Shown in pieces: positions 20,615 through 28,976 of a stretch of 64,000 bases of DNA. The translations under genes were made by a program, and so were the position numbers. The number at the start of each line of letters is the position of its first letter. The first letter of the stretch is position 1. This stretch comes from Casimicrobium huifangae. GTDB lineage: Bacteria; Pseudomonadota; Gammaproteobacteria; Burkholderiales; Casimicrobiaceae. The notes under the pieces are model-generated. The model had not been told where the DNA came from. It did no database searches and saw only the letters and a list, made by a program, of their open reading frames with translations. The DNA lies in contig NZ_CP041352.1 in the NCBI RefSeq assembly GCF_009746125.1, forward strand, positions 3,084,436-3,148,435, in the 5' to 3' direction.

Positions 20615-20638
20615 CGCAGCGCCAGTTTCGGCGCTGCG
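20615..20638 (-). terminator. Hairpin between helicase and Bug genes
   Basis: CGCAGCGCC (20615-20623) and GGCGCTGCG (20630-20638) form a perfect 9-bp stem with a 6-nt loop, 20 bp beyond the helicase stop on the minus strand. No T-run is present. Confidence 0.45.
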
Positions 20639-20658
20639 CTTTGTGCAGTTACCGGCGG

Positions 20659-22896
20659 TTACTCGCCGCCCTGCTCGCCCGCCATGCGTGCGGCGTATTC
20701 CGCCTGTTTGGCTGCGCGACGTGCAGCGCGGTTGCCGCCCTCAGCTGGCTCGGTGTAGGCCGGGCCTGCCGGTTTGTCGCCACGCCGCTGCGCACGATTC
20801 TCGTGGGCGAACGGCCCGCGAGTTTCCGCGCTGAAACCACCGCGTGCCTCACGCGGAGCGCGTTCGCTGCGCTCGGCAAAGCCGGCTTGCGGACGCTTGA
20901 ACGGCGCATCGAACTGGTTGCTGAATCCACCGCGCGCCGGTGCCGGACGATCAGTCCACGCCGCAGACGCCCCGCGGTCGCCACGGCCAAAGCCGCGATC
21001 ACCACTGAAGCCGCTGTCGCGTTCACGGCGCTCAAAACCACCGAAGCTGCGTTCGCGGCTCTCGCCGTGGTCCGCGCGGCCGGCGTACGGAGCGCGCTCG
21101 AAGCGGCCCGGACGATCATCGCGGGTCGGGCGACCAAAGCTCTCCGACCGCTCCGGGCGATCCCCACGCTCTGCGCCCCAACGGGCCGAGCGCTCGTTTT
21201 CGACGCGCGGCAAGCGGCCTTCACGCGGGGCAACATCACGCTCGAAGCGGGCGCCACTGCGATCATCGGCAGCACGCGGCGCATCGAAGCGCGGCGCATA
21301 TTCACGGTCACGCGCCGGGGCACGATCACTCCGATCAAAGCGATCAGGGCGGTCGTCAGCGAAGCGGCTACCGCCGCGATCATCTGCCTGGCGCGGACGA
21401 TCCGCCGGCGCGCGATCAAACGAACGCTCGCCGCCGAAGCCTGCACCACCGGCGCTACGACCGCGATAGCCGCCCGCACCCGCCGAGGCATCACGCTCGA
21501 AGCGACCGCGCGCACCTTGACCGCCGCCAAAACCACCTCCGAAGCCACGATCGCCACCGCGACCACCGTAGCCACCGCGGCCGCCACCAAAGCCACCGCC
21601 GTAGCCGCCCGTTGACGGCGGCTTGCTACGCGGCTCGTGGCCTTCGACCACGGCTTCGCCAATGCGCTGCTGGGTGAAGTGTTCAATATTGCGAATCTTG
21701 AAACGGTCGCGGAAGCCCGCGAGCGTGATGGCCAGGCCGCTGCGACCAGCACGACCGGTACGGCCGATGCGGTGCACGTAATCTTCCGGCTTCATCGGCA
21801 AGCCATAGTTGATGACGTGCGTGATGGTCGGCACGTCGATACCGCGCGCAGCAACGTCGGTCGCAATCAGCACCTTGATGGTGCCGTCGCGCATTGATTT
21901 GATGCGGCGGTTGCGCAGCGTTTGTGGCATCGCGCCGTGCAGCGCGGATGCGGCATAGCCTGCTTCGCGCAGCTCATCAGCCAGTTCGTCGGTTTCGATC
22001 TGCGTGGCGGTGAACACCACGGCCTGCTCCATCGATTCGTCCTGCAGGTAGTGCTCGAGCAGCGCGTTCTTGTGCGCCATGTCGTCAAACCAGTGCAGGC
22101 GCTGCTCGATGTTCTCGTGCGTGTCTTGCGCGGTGGCGAGTTCGATCTTCTGCGGCTCGCGCATCACATGCGAAGCCAGCTCCATGATGCGCGGCGCGAA
22201 GGTAGCGCTGAACATCAGCGTGCGGTCGCGACGAGCTGTGGCGACGTGGATGGCTTCCAGATCCTCGGAGAAACCAAGGTCCAGCATGCGGTCGGCTTCA
22301 TCCACCACCAGCGTCTGCACGCAGTCAAGACCAATCTGGCCGTTGCGATTGAGGTCAAGCAGGCGACCCGGTGTGGCGACGACAAGCTGCGCACCGCGCA
22401 GCTCCATCAGTTGCTTGCCGAACGGCGTACCGCCGACGACATTGGCCACACGCACGCCCTTGACGAAGCGAACCAGGCGGATCGCCTCCTGCGCCACCTG
22501 CTGCGCGAGCTCACGCGTGGGGCAGAGCACCAGCACACGCGGGCTGGCGCCGGCACGACGGCTGCGGGCGATCTGTTCGCCCTTGGGCATCGGCGGCGAA
22601 TCCAGCAGCACCTGCAGCGCGGGCAGCAGGAAGGCGGCGGTCTTGCCACTACCGGTCTGGCTCGACACCATCCAGTCGCCACCAGCCAACGCGGCCGGAA
22701 TAGTGGCGACCTGAACTGCGGTCGGCTGGGTGTAGCCCAGCGCGTCGACGGCTTTCAGCAGCGAAGAATCGAGGTTGAGCGCCGCAAAGCCATTTGCTTC
22801 GGCGGCAGATTCACTGCCCGCGTCAACGATGGCCTCGTCAGCGAGGAAATCAGGGGATTGCAGCTCGGCGGCTGCATTTTCATTATGCAAACTCAT
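20659..22896 (-). CDS. DEAD-box RNA helicase with long RGG-rich C-terminal tail
   Basis: A 745-residue ATP-dependent RNA helicase. Motifs in order: Q motif (LGYTQPTAVQ), Walker A (SQTGSGKTAAF), Ia (PTRELAQQ), GG and TPGRLLDL, DEAD (VDEADRMLD), SAT (MFSATFAP), V (LIATDVAARGID) and VI (YVHRIGRTGRAG). These fill about residues 35-410, like RhlE/DeaD-type helicases in rRNA maturation or cold adaptation. The last roughly 300 residues are low-complexity Gly/Arg/Asp/Phe repeats (GGYGGRGG, RFERD, RFDAPRA types), much longer than in E. coli RhlE, and end in a basic RAARRAAKQAEYAARMAG helix. The long open antisense frames there are a composition artefact. Confidence 0.94.
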   Translation of the reverse strand: MSLHNENAAAELQSPDFLADEAIVDAGSESAAEANGFAALNLDSSLLKAVDALGYTQPTAVQVATIPAALAGGDWMVSSQTGSGKTAAFLLPALQVLLDSPPMPKGEQIARSRRAGASPRVLVLCPTRELAQQVAQEAIRLVRFVKGVRVANVVGGTPFGKQLMELRGAQLVVATPGRLLDLNRNGQIGLDCVQTLVVDEADRMLDLGFSEDLEAIHVATARRDRTLMFSATFAPRIMELASHVMREPQKIELATAQDTHENIEQRLHWFDDMAHKNALLEHYLQDESMEQAVVFTATQIETDELADELREAGYAASALHGAMPQTLRNRRIKSMRDGTIKVLIATDVAARGIDVPTITHVINYGLPMKPEDYVHRIGRTGRAGRSGLAITLAGFRDRFKIRNIEHFTQQRIGEAVVEGHEPRSKPPSTGGYGGGFGGGRGGYGGRGGDRGFGGGFGGGQGARGRFERDASAGAGGYRGRSAGGAGFGGERSFDRAPADRPRQADDRGGSRFADDRPDRFDRSDRAPARDREYAPRFDAPRAADDRSGARFERDVAPREGRLPRVENERSARWGAERGDRPERSESFGRPTRDDRPGRFERAPYAGRADHGESRERSFGGFERRERDSGFSGDRGFGRGDRGASAAWTDRPAPARGGFSNQFDAPFKRPQAGFAERSERAPREARGGFSAETRGPFAHENRAQRRGDKPAGPAYTEPAEGGNRAARRAAKQAEYAARMAGEQGGE

Positions 22897-23003
22897 ATGT
22901 TCTCGCCGCGCGCAAATAGAGAGCGCGGACGGCGATCCTTCAAAACAATTCAGGAACGATGTTGATCAACGACGAAAAACGCATCGACCAACAATCGGAA
23001 CAA

Positions 23004-23164
23004 GGGAAAGACTGATCGAGGCTCCGCGAGATTGCGCCCGGCGGATCGGGATGGATGGCGAGGCACAAAACGCAGCCGTAGCGGGGCTACGGCGAGGCTT
23101 TGTAACGCTGCCAGCCGCCCGAGGCGACGATGCGCAACTCGCGAGGCCTTGATCAGTCTTTCCC
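23004..23164. repeat. 161-bp imperfect palindromic element (MITE/REP-like), family B
   Basis: Outer arms 23004-23030 and 23138-23164 are reverse complements over 27 nt with three mismatches (GGGAAAGACTGATC / GATCAGTCTTTCCC at the tips). The centre is a perfect hairpin, GCCGTAGC-GGG-GCTACGGC (23075-23093). Between them the strands are partly complementary (TTGCGC next to the arm). It lies in the 530-bp gene-free stretch before the lower-GC gene group. No open reading frame inside it is convincing. Confidence 0.7.
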
Positions 23165-23428
23165 ACAAGACGTTTGGGCGGCCTGGCGAACACTACCCGC
23201 TTGATCGGGGCGGTTCGGCATGAAATGGCGCCGGGGTCTCGCCGGAGCAGCCGCTTTCGGGGCGATCCGGGAACACTGTGGGGCGAAGCACTAATCAGCG
23301 AACGAAGTCGCTTTTTCAAGCGACAGCTAATATTTTGGCATGTTGCAGCGCAAAAAGCCAGTGTTGGGCTGATTATTTGTTGAGCGAATGCTCTGGCCGC
23401 ATTGCACCTTCTGCGGATAATTTGAGCG
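23165..23428. other. Gene-free spacer after the palindromic element
   Basis: No supported gene. It contains a perfect hairpin GTCGCTT-TTTC-AAGCGAC (23307-23324). It also contains text (CAGCT, TTTTGGCATG, TTGGGCTGAT, about 23324-23385) that loosely resembles the left half of repeat family A; this is too degenerate to call. GC content falls toward 23400. Confidence 0.4.
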
Positions 23429-23794
23429 ATGAACACAAGTATTGCCACCCCGCGCCAGCACGGCCCCGCTTGGTATGCACATCAACTTCTATCGCAAACA
23501 GTTGATTGCTTGGCCATCGGTCCTGGCGACGTACGTTCTCGCTTGCTGAAAGCCTACGACATCTTCAACCCCCTGACTGTGAAGCATTTTCCGGAGCATT
23601 TGGGGAGTGAATTTGCATGGGTCGAACGGCAGCTCAATCGTCACTCTCCCTACTTGAACCCCGACGGGACGACTCGAAAAGGGAGCGTTGAGGTCAGCCT
23701 CAGTCGGATGAAAAATTCGACTGGCTCAAAGATCGCGCAGACGCTACTCCATCTTCACCGTGCGATTGACCAATTCTTACGAGATCATTCGTAA
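23429..23794 (+). CDS. Hypothetical protein, lower-GC region
   Basis: A 121-residue protein not recognised. It is hydrophilic, without signal peptide or membrane segment, and reads as a mixed alpha/beta cytoplasmic protein (KAYDIFNPLTVKHFPEHLGSEFAWVERQLNRH in the middle; a basic helix SKIAQTLLHLHRAIDQFLRDH at the end). Base composition is visibly less GC-rich than the flanking genes, with freer third positions, suggesting transfer. It precedes another unknown gene of the same composition. Confidence 0.55.
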   Translation: MNTSIATPRQHGPAWYAHQLLSQTVDCLAIGPGDVRSRLLKAYDIFNPLTVKHFPEHLGSEFAWVERQLNRHSPYLNPDGTTRKGSVEVSLSRMKNSTGSKIAQTLLHLHRAIDQFLRDHS

Positions 23795-23894
23795 CCACGG
23801 TGGCATCGCACGCGATGTCGCAATGTCCGACTCAGGCTCATCTGGAAAAACTTCCGCGCTCATTCGTGCATATGTCGGAGCGTCTAATCTATGA
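23760..23894 (+). CDS. Possible small ORF, 44 residues, coupled to the next gene
   Basis: In the third forward frame an ORF from GTG 23760 (or TTG 23766) ends at TGA 23892-23894, overlapping the next gene's ATG as ATGA. It contains SDSGSSGKTSALIR, which looks superficially like a P-loop. It overlaps the end of the previous ORF by 35 nt. It may be a real short peptide, the displaced 3' end of a frameshifted upstream gene, or chance. Confidence 0.2.
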   Translation: MRLTNSYEIIRNHGGIARDVAMSDSGSSGKTSALIRAYVGASNL

Positions 23895-24343
23895 CAACTA
23901 GGTTGACTGTTGATCAGTTTTTTGACGCCATTCGTGAACGAGGTGTCTATCCATTGGTAGACACTGCAGAAGCGCGTGCGATCGTACAACGAAATGTCAA
24001 AGCGCTGTGCTCGGAGTATCCAATCAAAGATCGCTGGCCAGTGCTTGATCTTGAGTCTGCCTATGAGGCATTCTTAAATGCACAACCGAATCTCCTTGAG
24101 TGGCACCGCAATGGCTACCGCGGGACGATCCGCGCGGGAGACTTCGATGACACCTACACTCTAGATGAGTGGTTTGGTGATTTCACGCGCCAATGGAGCC
24201 TACGAGACACGCCAGACGTTCGAGCTGCAATGCTTGCGCTATTGCCGAGAGGCGGCACTTGGCGTTCGCCAGAACTCTATGCTGCGCACAAGAAAGTGGT
24301 CGAATCGATGAAGTACCGAATTGCAAGTTGGCTGTTTCGGTAG
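23891..24343 (+). CDS. Hypothetical protein, lower-GC region
   Basis: This 150-residue unrecognised protein is soluble and acidic in the middle (GDFDDTYTLDEWFGDFTRQWS), with MTTRLTVDQFFDAIRERGVYPL at the start and a hydrophobic/basic end (MKYRIASWLF). No known domain is evident. It shares the lower GC of the preceding unknown gene, and the two probably form one unit. Confidence 0.55.
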   Translation: MTTRLTVDQFFDAIRERGVYPLVDTAEARAIVQRNVKALCSEYPIKDRWPVLDLESAYEAFLNAQPNLLEWHRNGYRGTIRAGDFDDTYTLDEWFGDFTRQWSLRDTPDVRAAMLALLPRGGTWRSPELYAAHKKVVESMKYRIASWLFR

Positions 24344-24442
24344 CGACGACTTTGTTTGCATGCACTAACGGATTCTTCATTTTGCGGCCGCCACGTGCAA
24401 CGAATTTACTTGTCCTGCATAGGTTCAATTTCCCAATAACGT

Positions 24443-24979
24443 GTGAAGTTCACTCTCCTCCGCGCCTTAGTCCTGTACTCCCTAGCCGAACACCAACTCG
24501 GCCACGCGACGACCATCCGCGTCACGACGAACGGCAATTCATTCAGCGTCGGTGACGACGGGCGCGGGCATGCGATTGCGCGGACGGTGGCGAGTGCGCC
24601 CTATCTCAAGTTCATCTACAACCATTTCGACTATCCGTTCGGCTCGAACGAAGCCGCGCCGGTGCAGTTGCAGGGTATTGGCATGTCGCTGATCAATTCG
24701 CTATGCAGCGAGCTGACGATCGAAGTGCGCAAGCCGGATGCGATGCTGCGTCTCGCCTTTCGAGACGGGCAGCTATGCGGCCATGAGGTGCGGGACGTCG
24801 TCACGCCGGCCGGCGAAACAGGCAACACCATCCGCGGCACCATCCGACCGGAACTGGGCGGCGATGGTGTGGACAACACGAGCCTCGCCCTGTGGTTACG
24901 GCAGTTGCTACCCGCTCACCCCGCGCTGCGCATCGTGTTCAACGGCGAGACACTGCGGACCGAACAACCGACCGATTGA
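24443..24979 (+). CDS. Orphan GHKL ATPase-domain protein (GyrB/ParE N-terminal-like)
   Basis: This 178-residue protein consists only of a GHKL ATP-binding fold. An Asn/His-box-like helix LAEHQLGHATTIRV is followed by the ATP-lid G1 motif VGDDGRGHAI, then YNHFDYPFGSNEAAPVQLQGIGMSLINSLCSELTIEVR, where GIGMSL is the second glycine box as in gyrase B. No transducer, TOPRIM or histidine-kinase part is present. It starts with GTG at 24443 and is followed 12 nt later by a DUF2200 gene. Function is unknown; it could be a stand-alone ATP sensor or a decayed relative of GyrB-type proteins. Confidence 0.6.
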   Translation: MKFTLLRALVLYSLAEHQLGHATTIRVTTNGNSFSVGDDGRGHAIARTVASAPYLKFIYNHFDYPFGSNEAAPVQLQGIGMSLINSLCSELTIEVRKPDAMLRLAFRDGQLCGHEVRDVVTPAGETGNTIRGTIRPELGGDGVDNTSLALWLRQLLPAHPALRIVFNGETLRTEQPTD

Positions 24980-24991
24980 AGGAAGCACACC

Positions 24992-25342
24992 GTGAGCGAA
25001 CACCGCATCTTCAAAACCAGCTTCGCCAAGGTCTACCCGATGTATGTGCAGAAGGCCGAGCGCAAAGGCCGTACGCGTGCCGAGGTTGACCAGATCATTG
25101 GCTGGCTGACGGGCTACAGCGCAGACGGGTTGCAGCATCAACTCGACGCGGGCTGTGACATCGAAACTTTCTTAGCCGAAGCACCCGCCATGCACCCGAA
25201 CCGCGCGCTGATCAAGGGCGTCGTCTGTGGCGTGCGTGTGGAGGACGTTGCGGATCCGTTGATGCAGCAAATCCGATATCTCGACAAACTCATCGATGAG
25301 CTTGCCAAGGGCAAGGCGATGGAGAAAATTCTCCGCTCGTAA
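24992..25342 (+). CDS. DUF2200 domain protein
   Basis: A 116-residue protein matching the DUF2200 group: [39 protein letters not shown], then [43 protein letters not shown]. Proteins of this family are small, cytoplasmic and of unknown role. GTG start at 24992 with GGAAG upstream. It lies in a short run of same-strand genes between the GHKL protein and an AhpD-like gene. Confidence 0.85.
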   Translation: MSEHRIFKTSFAKVYPMYVQKAERKGRTRAEVDQIIGWLTGYSADGLQHQLDAGCDIETFLAEAPAMHPNRALIKGVVCGVRVEDVADPLMQQIRYLDKLIDELAKGKAMEKILRS

Positions 25343-25362
25343 CCCGAACCGCGAAAGACCGC

Positions 25363-25773
25363 ATGGCCACCACCAAAATCCCCGCCAGTCCCGAAGCCAA
25401 CGCCCGCGTGAAGGCCGTGTTCGACGACATCCGCGCGACGCGAAAGACGGACTTCATCAATAACCTGTGGCGCTCGCTGGCGTTTGACCCGGCACTGCTG
25501 GAGAACACTTGGGCCGAGGTGAAGGCGCTGATGGCGACGCCGACCACGCTGGACCCGCTGACCAAGGAGCTGATCTACATCGCCGTGTCGATCGCCAATT
25601 CGTGCAGCTATTGCGTGCATTCGCATACCGCCGCCGCGAAGGCAAAGGGCATGACCGACGCGCAGCACGCCGAGCTGCTGGCGATCGTGTCGCTCGCGGC
25701 CAAGACCAATCATCTGGCCAACGGGCTGCAGGTGCCGGTGGATGCGGTGTTTGACGCGGGCGCGTCGTCCTGA
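25363..25773 (+). CDS. Carboxymuconolactone decarboxylase / AhpD-like protein
   Basis: A 136-residue helical protein of the CMD/AhpD family. The redox CxxC with following His, NSCSYCVHSHTAAA (about residues 81-94), is the AhpD-type catalytic motif, so a thiol peroxidase-reductase role is likelier than lactone decarboxylation. The start is ATG 25363, 20 nt after DUF2200. A specific partner is not visible. Confidence 0.85.
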   Translation: MATTKIPASPEANARVKAVFDDIRATRKTDFINNLWRSLAFDPALLENTWAEVKALMATPTTLDPLTKELIYIAVSIANSCSYCVHSHTAAAKAKGMTDAQHAELLAIVSLAAKTNHLANGLQVPVDAVFDAGASS

Positions 25774-25794
25774 CCGCGCGGCCAGGACCTGCGG

Positions 25795-26544
25795 CTAGCG
25801 CGGACTGGGCACCTTGCGGAAGAACGGCGCCAGCGACACCACCACCAGCATGATCGCCAGCGGCACGGTGGCGATGTAGCCCGCGTATTTGAAGCCCAGC
25901 GCACCGATCAGTGCGCCGAGCGCGAAGGCGAGAATCAGGCTGCCATGCACGCGCATGCGGGTGCGGTTGGCGCGCACCGCAGGGGCGAACGCCTGCCCGG
26001 TGCGGTTCCAGTAGATCAGGCGGCCGAGTTCAAGGCCGAAATCGGTGACCAGCCCGGTGACGTGCGTGGTGCGAATCTCGGCGCTGGAAATCTTGGTCAC
26101 CAGCGCATTCTGCAGCCCCATCACGTAGCAAAGCAGGATCGCGGTGAGTGACACGCTGACGAACTCGTGCAGCTTGAGCGTTGCGCCCACCAGGCCGAAC
26201 AGCAGCAGCAACGCTGCTTCCAGCAGCAGCGGCGCGGTGTACGTGACGGCGGAGTCGGGCTGACTGCGCCGCGCGAAATTCACCATCAGCGCCGTGGTCA
26301 TGGCGCCCACCAGAAAGGCACACAGCGAGAGGATGCCCGCGATCGCATGCGGCACCTTGCCAAGCACCAGATCGTCTGCCGCCGATGACAGCACGCCGGT
26401 CATATGCGACGTGTATTGCCCGATGGCGAGAAAGCCACCGGCGTTCAGCGCACCGGCGACAAAGGCGAGTGCGATGCCCAGATGCAGATTGGCCCGCTGG
26501 GTGCGTGCGGTGGCCGTGAGCGCAGAAAGGTACTCGACCGGCAT
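25795..26544 (-). CDS. DUF1275 (YoaK-type) membrane protein
   Basis: A 249-residue inner-membrane protein with six to seven hydrophobic segments. DUF1275 marks are ALAFVAGALNAGGFLAIGQYTSHMTGVLSS and GLQNALVTKISSAEIRTTHVTGLVTDFGLELGRLIYW. Function is unknown. Start ATG 26544 shares one base with the TAA of the upstream gene (TAATG), so the two are coupled. The frame is open upstream but only across that neighbour. Confidence 0.87.
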   Translation of the reverse strand: MPVEYLSALTATARTQRANLHLGIALAFVAGALNAGGFLAIGQYTSHMTGVLSSAADDLVLGKVPHAIAGILSLCAFLVGAMTTALMVNFARRSQPDSAVTYTAPLLLEAALLLLFGLVGATLKLHEFVSVSLTAILLCYVMGLQNALVTKISSAEIRTTHVTGLVTDFGLELGRLIYWNRTGQAFAPAVRANRTRMRVHGSLILAFALGALIGALGFKYAGYIATVPLAIMLVVVSLAPFFRKVPSPR

Positions 26545-26873
26545 TAGTGGCGAGTGACCATGCTCAGGATCACGCTGACCGCGCCAACGATACTGCCCAC
26601 CAGTAGCGCCGCGCAGATCACGCCAGCCACCACAAAGTGCTTGATGCCGAGACCAGGCGGTGGGTTCGCGTGATCGCCGGAACGGCCCAGCGCCGGCAGC
26701 ACGCGAAAGATGGTGCGGATGGCGTAGCCGATGCACTGGAGCTGCCGCACTGGCGGTGCCACTCCGGTACCCGACGTGGAGTCATCTGATTCAGCGATGA
26801 TCGAGCTACTTTCTTGCTGGGAAAGATTTTTCACAATCACCAAGTTTAGCGCTCGCCGATCTGGCTTCCGCAT
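26544..26873 (-). CDS. DUF2970-type small membrane protein
   Basis: From the ATG at 26873 this is a 109-residue protein. The C-terminal half has IGYAIRTIFRVLPALGRSGDHANPP and a single transmembrane helix (HFVVAGVICAALLVGSIVGAVSVIL), matching the short DUF2970 proteins common in betaproteobacteria. The N-terminus is hydrophilic and Ser-rich. The frame is open to 27005, which would overlap the next gene, so the shorter start is preferred. Confidence 0.65.
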   Translation of the reverse strand: MRKPDRRALNLVIVKNLSQQESSSIIAESDDSTSGTGVAPPVRQLQCIGYAIRTIFRVLPALGRSGDHANPPPGLGIKHFVVAGVICAALLVGSIVGAVSVILSMVTRH

Positions 26874-26901
26874 GACGGCGCCATCACACGCTCCACTTCG
26901 C

Positions 26902-28500
26902 CTATGGCTGTGCAACCACTTGAGCAAAGAACGTGCAGGTTCCTGAGCGGGCGAGCGGTGCCATCGCCGGATGCACGCTGCGCCAGCCAGGGAACGCTGT
27001 CGCACTGCAGGGATACACGCGCGTCAGTGCCATGGCTTGTGGCGGCTGCGTGATCAGAACGCAATCGACGCGGGCATCGCCCTTTGGCAAATGAGCCTTG
27101 ACAATCAGATCAAGCGGCAGCCCATAGGTAGGCATCGCACGATGGTCAGGTCCGGCGGTACCGGTCAGATCGACGACGCATGCTGTCGGCGCTGCGTGCT
27201 GCTGCGACTGCGCAGCTGCAGCGGTCAGTCGTTCGCCTACTTCTGGTTGCAGCAACTGGTAAGCATGCAATGCATTGTTGGTCGCCTGAGCCCAATACTC
27301 ACTTTGCTGGCGCGCCGCGAACGCCCAGATTCCTAGTCCGGCACTCGCCAGCAATAGCGCCAGGCGGCCCGGCGAGCCCCAAGGCTGCGCTACCGGCCAA
27401 CGAAAAGTTGCGGGCAACAGCAGCACGCCAGCCATGACGAAATAGTAGAAGCGCCGCGAAACCAGGGGCAGATCGGCCTCACCGCCGCCAGCGGTGTTAG
27501 TTGTTATGCCAAGCGCCATCGCCGCGACTGGCCCCTGCAGAACAACAACACCGGCCACCAATGTCAACAGCGCGCCGCGTATTACCAACTGCGGGTCGGC
27601 GCCTGGGGGGCGTGCTCCGCGCTGCGCTTCTATCATCCGCTTGCTGTCCGCCCAGAACAGTGGAAAGGATGCGGCGACCAGCGCAGCGCCAACGAAGATC
27701 GCGGGATGCGTCAGCAGCGAGACACCGGCCCAACACCACTGCCTTATCCCGGCAACGAGCTCGGCAATCGACCACGAGGGTGCCGCTGCGCCCAGCGCAT
27801 GCGATCTCGCCAACCAGTACATCGCTGCGATGCCGAGTAGCAATGAAGCGAGCACGATCCGCGCGCTGCACCTGCGATTGGGCGCGGGGTACGCAATCAG
27901 CAGCAGCAACAATGGCGGCACCATCGCCAGCGCCGTTTCCTTGCTGCCCAAGGCAAACAGCATCGCCAACACCGCGCCAACAGCGTCGGCCAGCCCGCCG
28001 GAAACGCCCTGCAGCCAGCGGTGCGTGCAAAGAAGCGCGAGCAGGCAAAGCGCGGTGGCCAGCAAGTCAAACCGATTCGAAATCCAGAGCGGTGTCGCCT
28101 GCGTCACCGGACCGAGCAGGAAGGCAGCAGCGAGGATCATTGCCACCCTGTTGGGCGCTGCGAACGCTATGGCCAGGCGCCAAAGCAGCAGCGCCAATGC
28201 GGCATGCAGCGCTACATTCAACAAATACTGTGGCAGCGCGTCGGCGCCAAATACCAGAGCAGTCATCGCGAACAGTACCATCGCTACGGGCCGGTAACCG
28301 TAGCTGCCCATGAAGTGCTCACTGAATGCGTCGGTCGCGGCATCAACGTGGCGCAACAACGCCAGAAAGTGCCAGTCGTCGTCGGTAAACCACGCTGTTC
28401 TCAGCGGCGCCATCGCCAGCACGTATGTCGCAGCGGCCAATGCTGCCAACAACCATGTCAGGTGCCGCGCAACGGGCGCTGCCGCCTCACCTAAAGCCAT
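26902..28500 (-). CDS. Polytopic membrane protein, glycosyltransferase-like (GT39/ArnT-type topology)
   Basis: A 532-residue integral membrane protein with about ten to twelve helices. After the first helix comes a loop with WFTDDDWHFLALLRH, the acidic DD pair expected of lipid-linked GT-C glycosyltransferases, followed by FMGSYGYRPVAMVLF. The C-terminal 120 residues are a soluble periplasmic-type region. The assignment to the GT-C group is by topology and the DD motif; the sugar and acceptor are unknown. It overlaps the upstream methyltransferase-like gene by 10 bp. Confidence 0.6.
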   Translation of the reverse strand: MALGEAAAPVARHLTWLLAALAAATYVLAMAPLRTAWFTDDDWHFLALLRHVDAATDAFSEHFMGSYGYRPVAMVLFAMTALVFGADALPQYLLNVALHAALALLLWRLAIAFAAPNRVAMILAAAFLLGPVTQATPLWISNRFDLLATALCLLALLCTHRWLQGVSGGLADAVGAVLAMLFALGSKETALAMVPPLLLLLIAYPAPNRRCSARIVLASLLLGIAAMYWLARSHALGAAAPSWSIAELVAGIRQWCWAGVSLLTHPAIFVGAALVAASFPLFWADSKRMIEAQRGARPPGADPQLVIRGALLTLVAGVVVLQGPVAAMALGITTNTAGGGEADLPLVSRRFYYFVMAGVLLLPATFRWPVAQPWGSPGRLALLLASAGLGIWAFAARQQSEYWAQATNNALHAYQLLQPEVGERLTAAAAQSQQHAAPTACVVDLTGTAGPDHRAMPTYGLPLDLIVKAHLPKGDARVDCVLITQPPQAMALTRVYPCSATAFPGWRSVHPAMAPLARSGTCTFFAQVVAQP

Positions 28501-28943
28501 CGCCGCACCCGCGCCTGGTATTGCCGGTAGTCATCGCCAAACAATCGCGTGAGCGCATCCTCCTCGGGCTCGATCTGGAAGCGATTGAGGTAAAGCACGA
28601 ACATCGGCAACAGCGCAAACCCAGCGATTTGCCCGAACCACAGTGCGCAAGCAGCGAGCAGCAACAGGTCGCCGAGATAGATCGGGTTGCGCGACCAGGC
28701 GAACACGCCGGACGTCACCAGCGTTGAAGCGCGTGCCGGGCGCATCGGATTCACCGTCGTCCGCGCCCGCGCAAACGACAACACGGCCGCAAACATCAAC
28801 GCCACCGCCACCGCCAGCAGCGCTGCCGCCAGCACTATCTGTCCGGAAAAGCTGAAGCGACCTGGCTCGACGTAGCGCGCCAGCAACCACATCGCGCCCG
28901 CAAAAATTGCGACAACGACTGGCGGCGGAATGAGCGTTTTCAT
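28491..28943 (-). CDS. Isoprenylcysteine carboxyl methyltransferase-like membrane protein
   Basis: A 150-residue protein with four hydrophobic helices ending in the ICMT/PEMT-like motif block SGVFAWSRNPIYLGDLLLL and RFQIEPEEDALTRLFGDDYRQYQARVRRWL, where the Arg-Asn-Pro and Glu-Glu residues line the SAM site. Bacterial members methylate small or lipid substrates of mostly unknown identity. Start ATG 28943; the frame is open to 29267 but would run antisense into the flavoprotein gene. Confidence 0.85.
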   Translation of the reverse strand: MKTLIPPPVVVAIFAGAMWLLARYVEPGRFSFSGQIVLAAALLAVAVALMFAAVLSFARARTTVNPMRPARASTLVTSGVFAWSRNPIYLGDLLLLAACALWFGQIAGFALLPMFVLYLNRFQIEPEEDALTRLFGDDYRQYQARVRRWL

Positions 28944-28976
28944 GCGCTGCAGTGTATGCCCCGCTACATTCACGGC

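Noticed and set aside
20641-21752. Long open frames on both strands over the helicase tail (324 and 367 codons)
   Set aside because: They mirror the repetitive Gly/Arg-rich helicase tail, have low-complexity Arg/Ala/Thr composition and no start signals; the helicase frame explains the region.
23777-23989. 70-codon minus-strand frame across the unknown gene pair
   Set aside because: It is antisense to two same-strand genes, with no ribosome site.
27494-28313. Two plus-strand frames of about 270 codons
   Set aside because: They are antisense to the GT-C-like membrane protein, with Ala/Ser/Arg-rich shadow composition.
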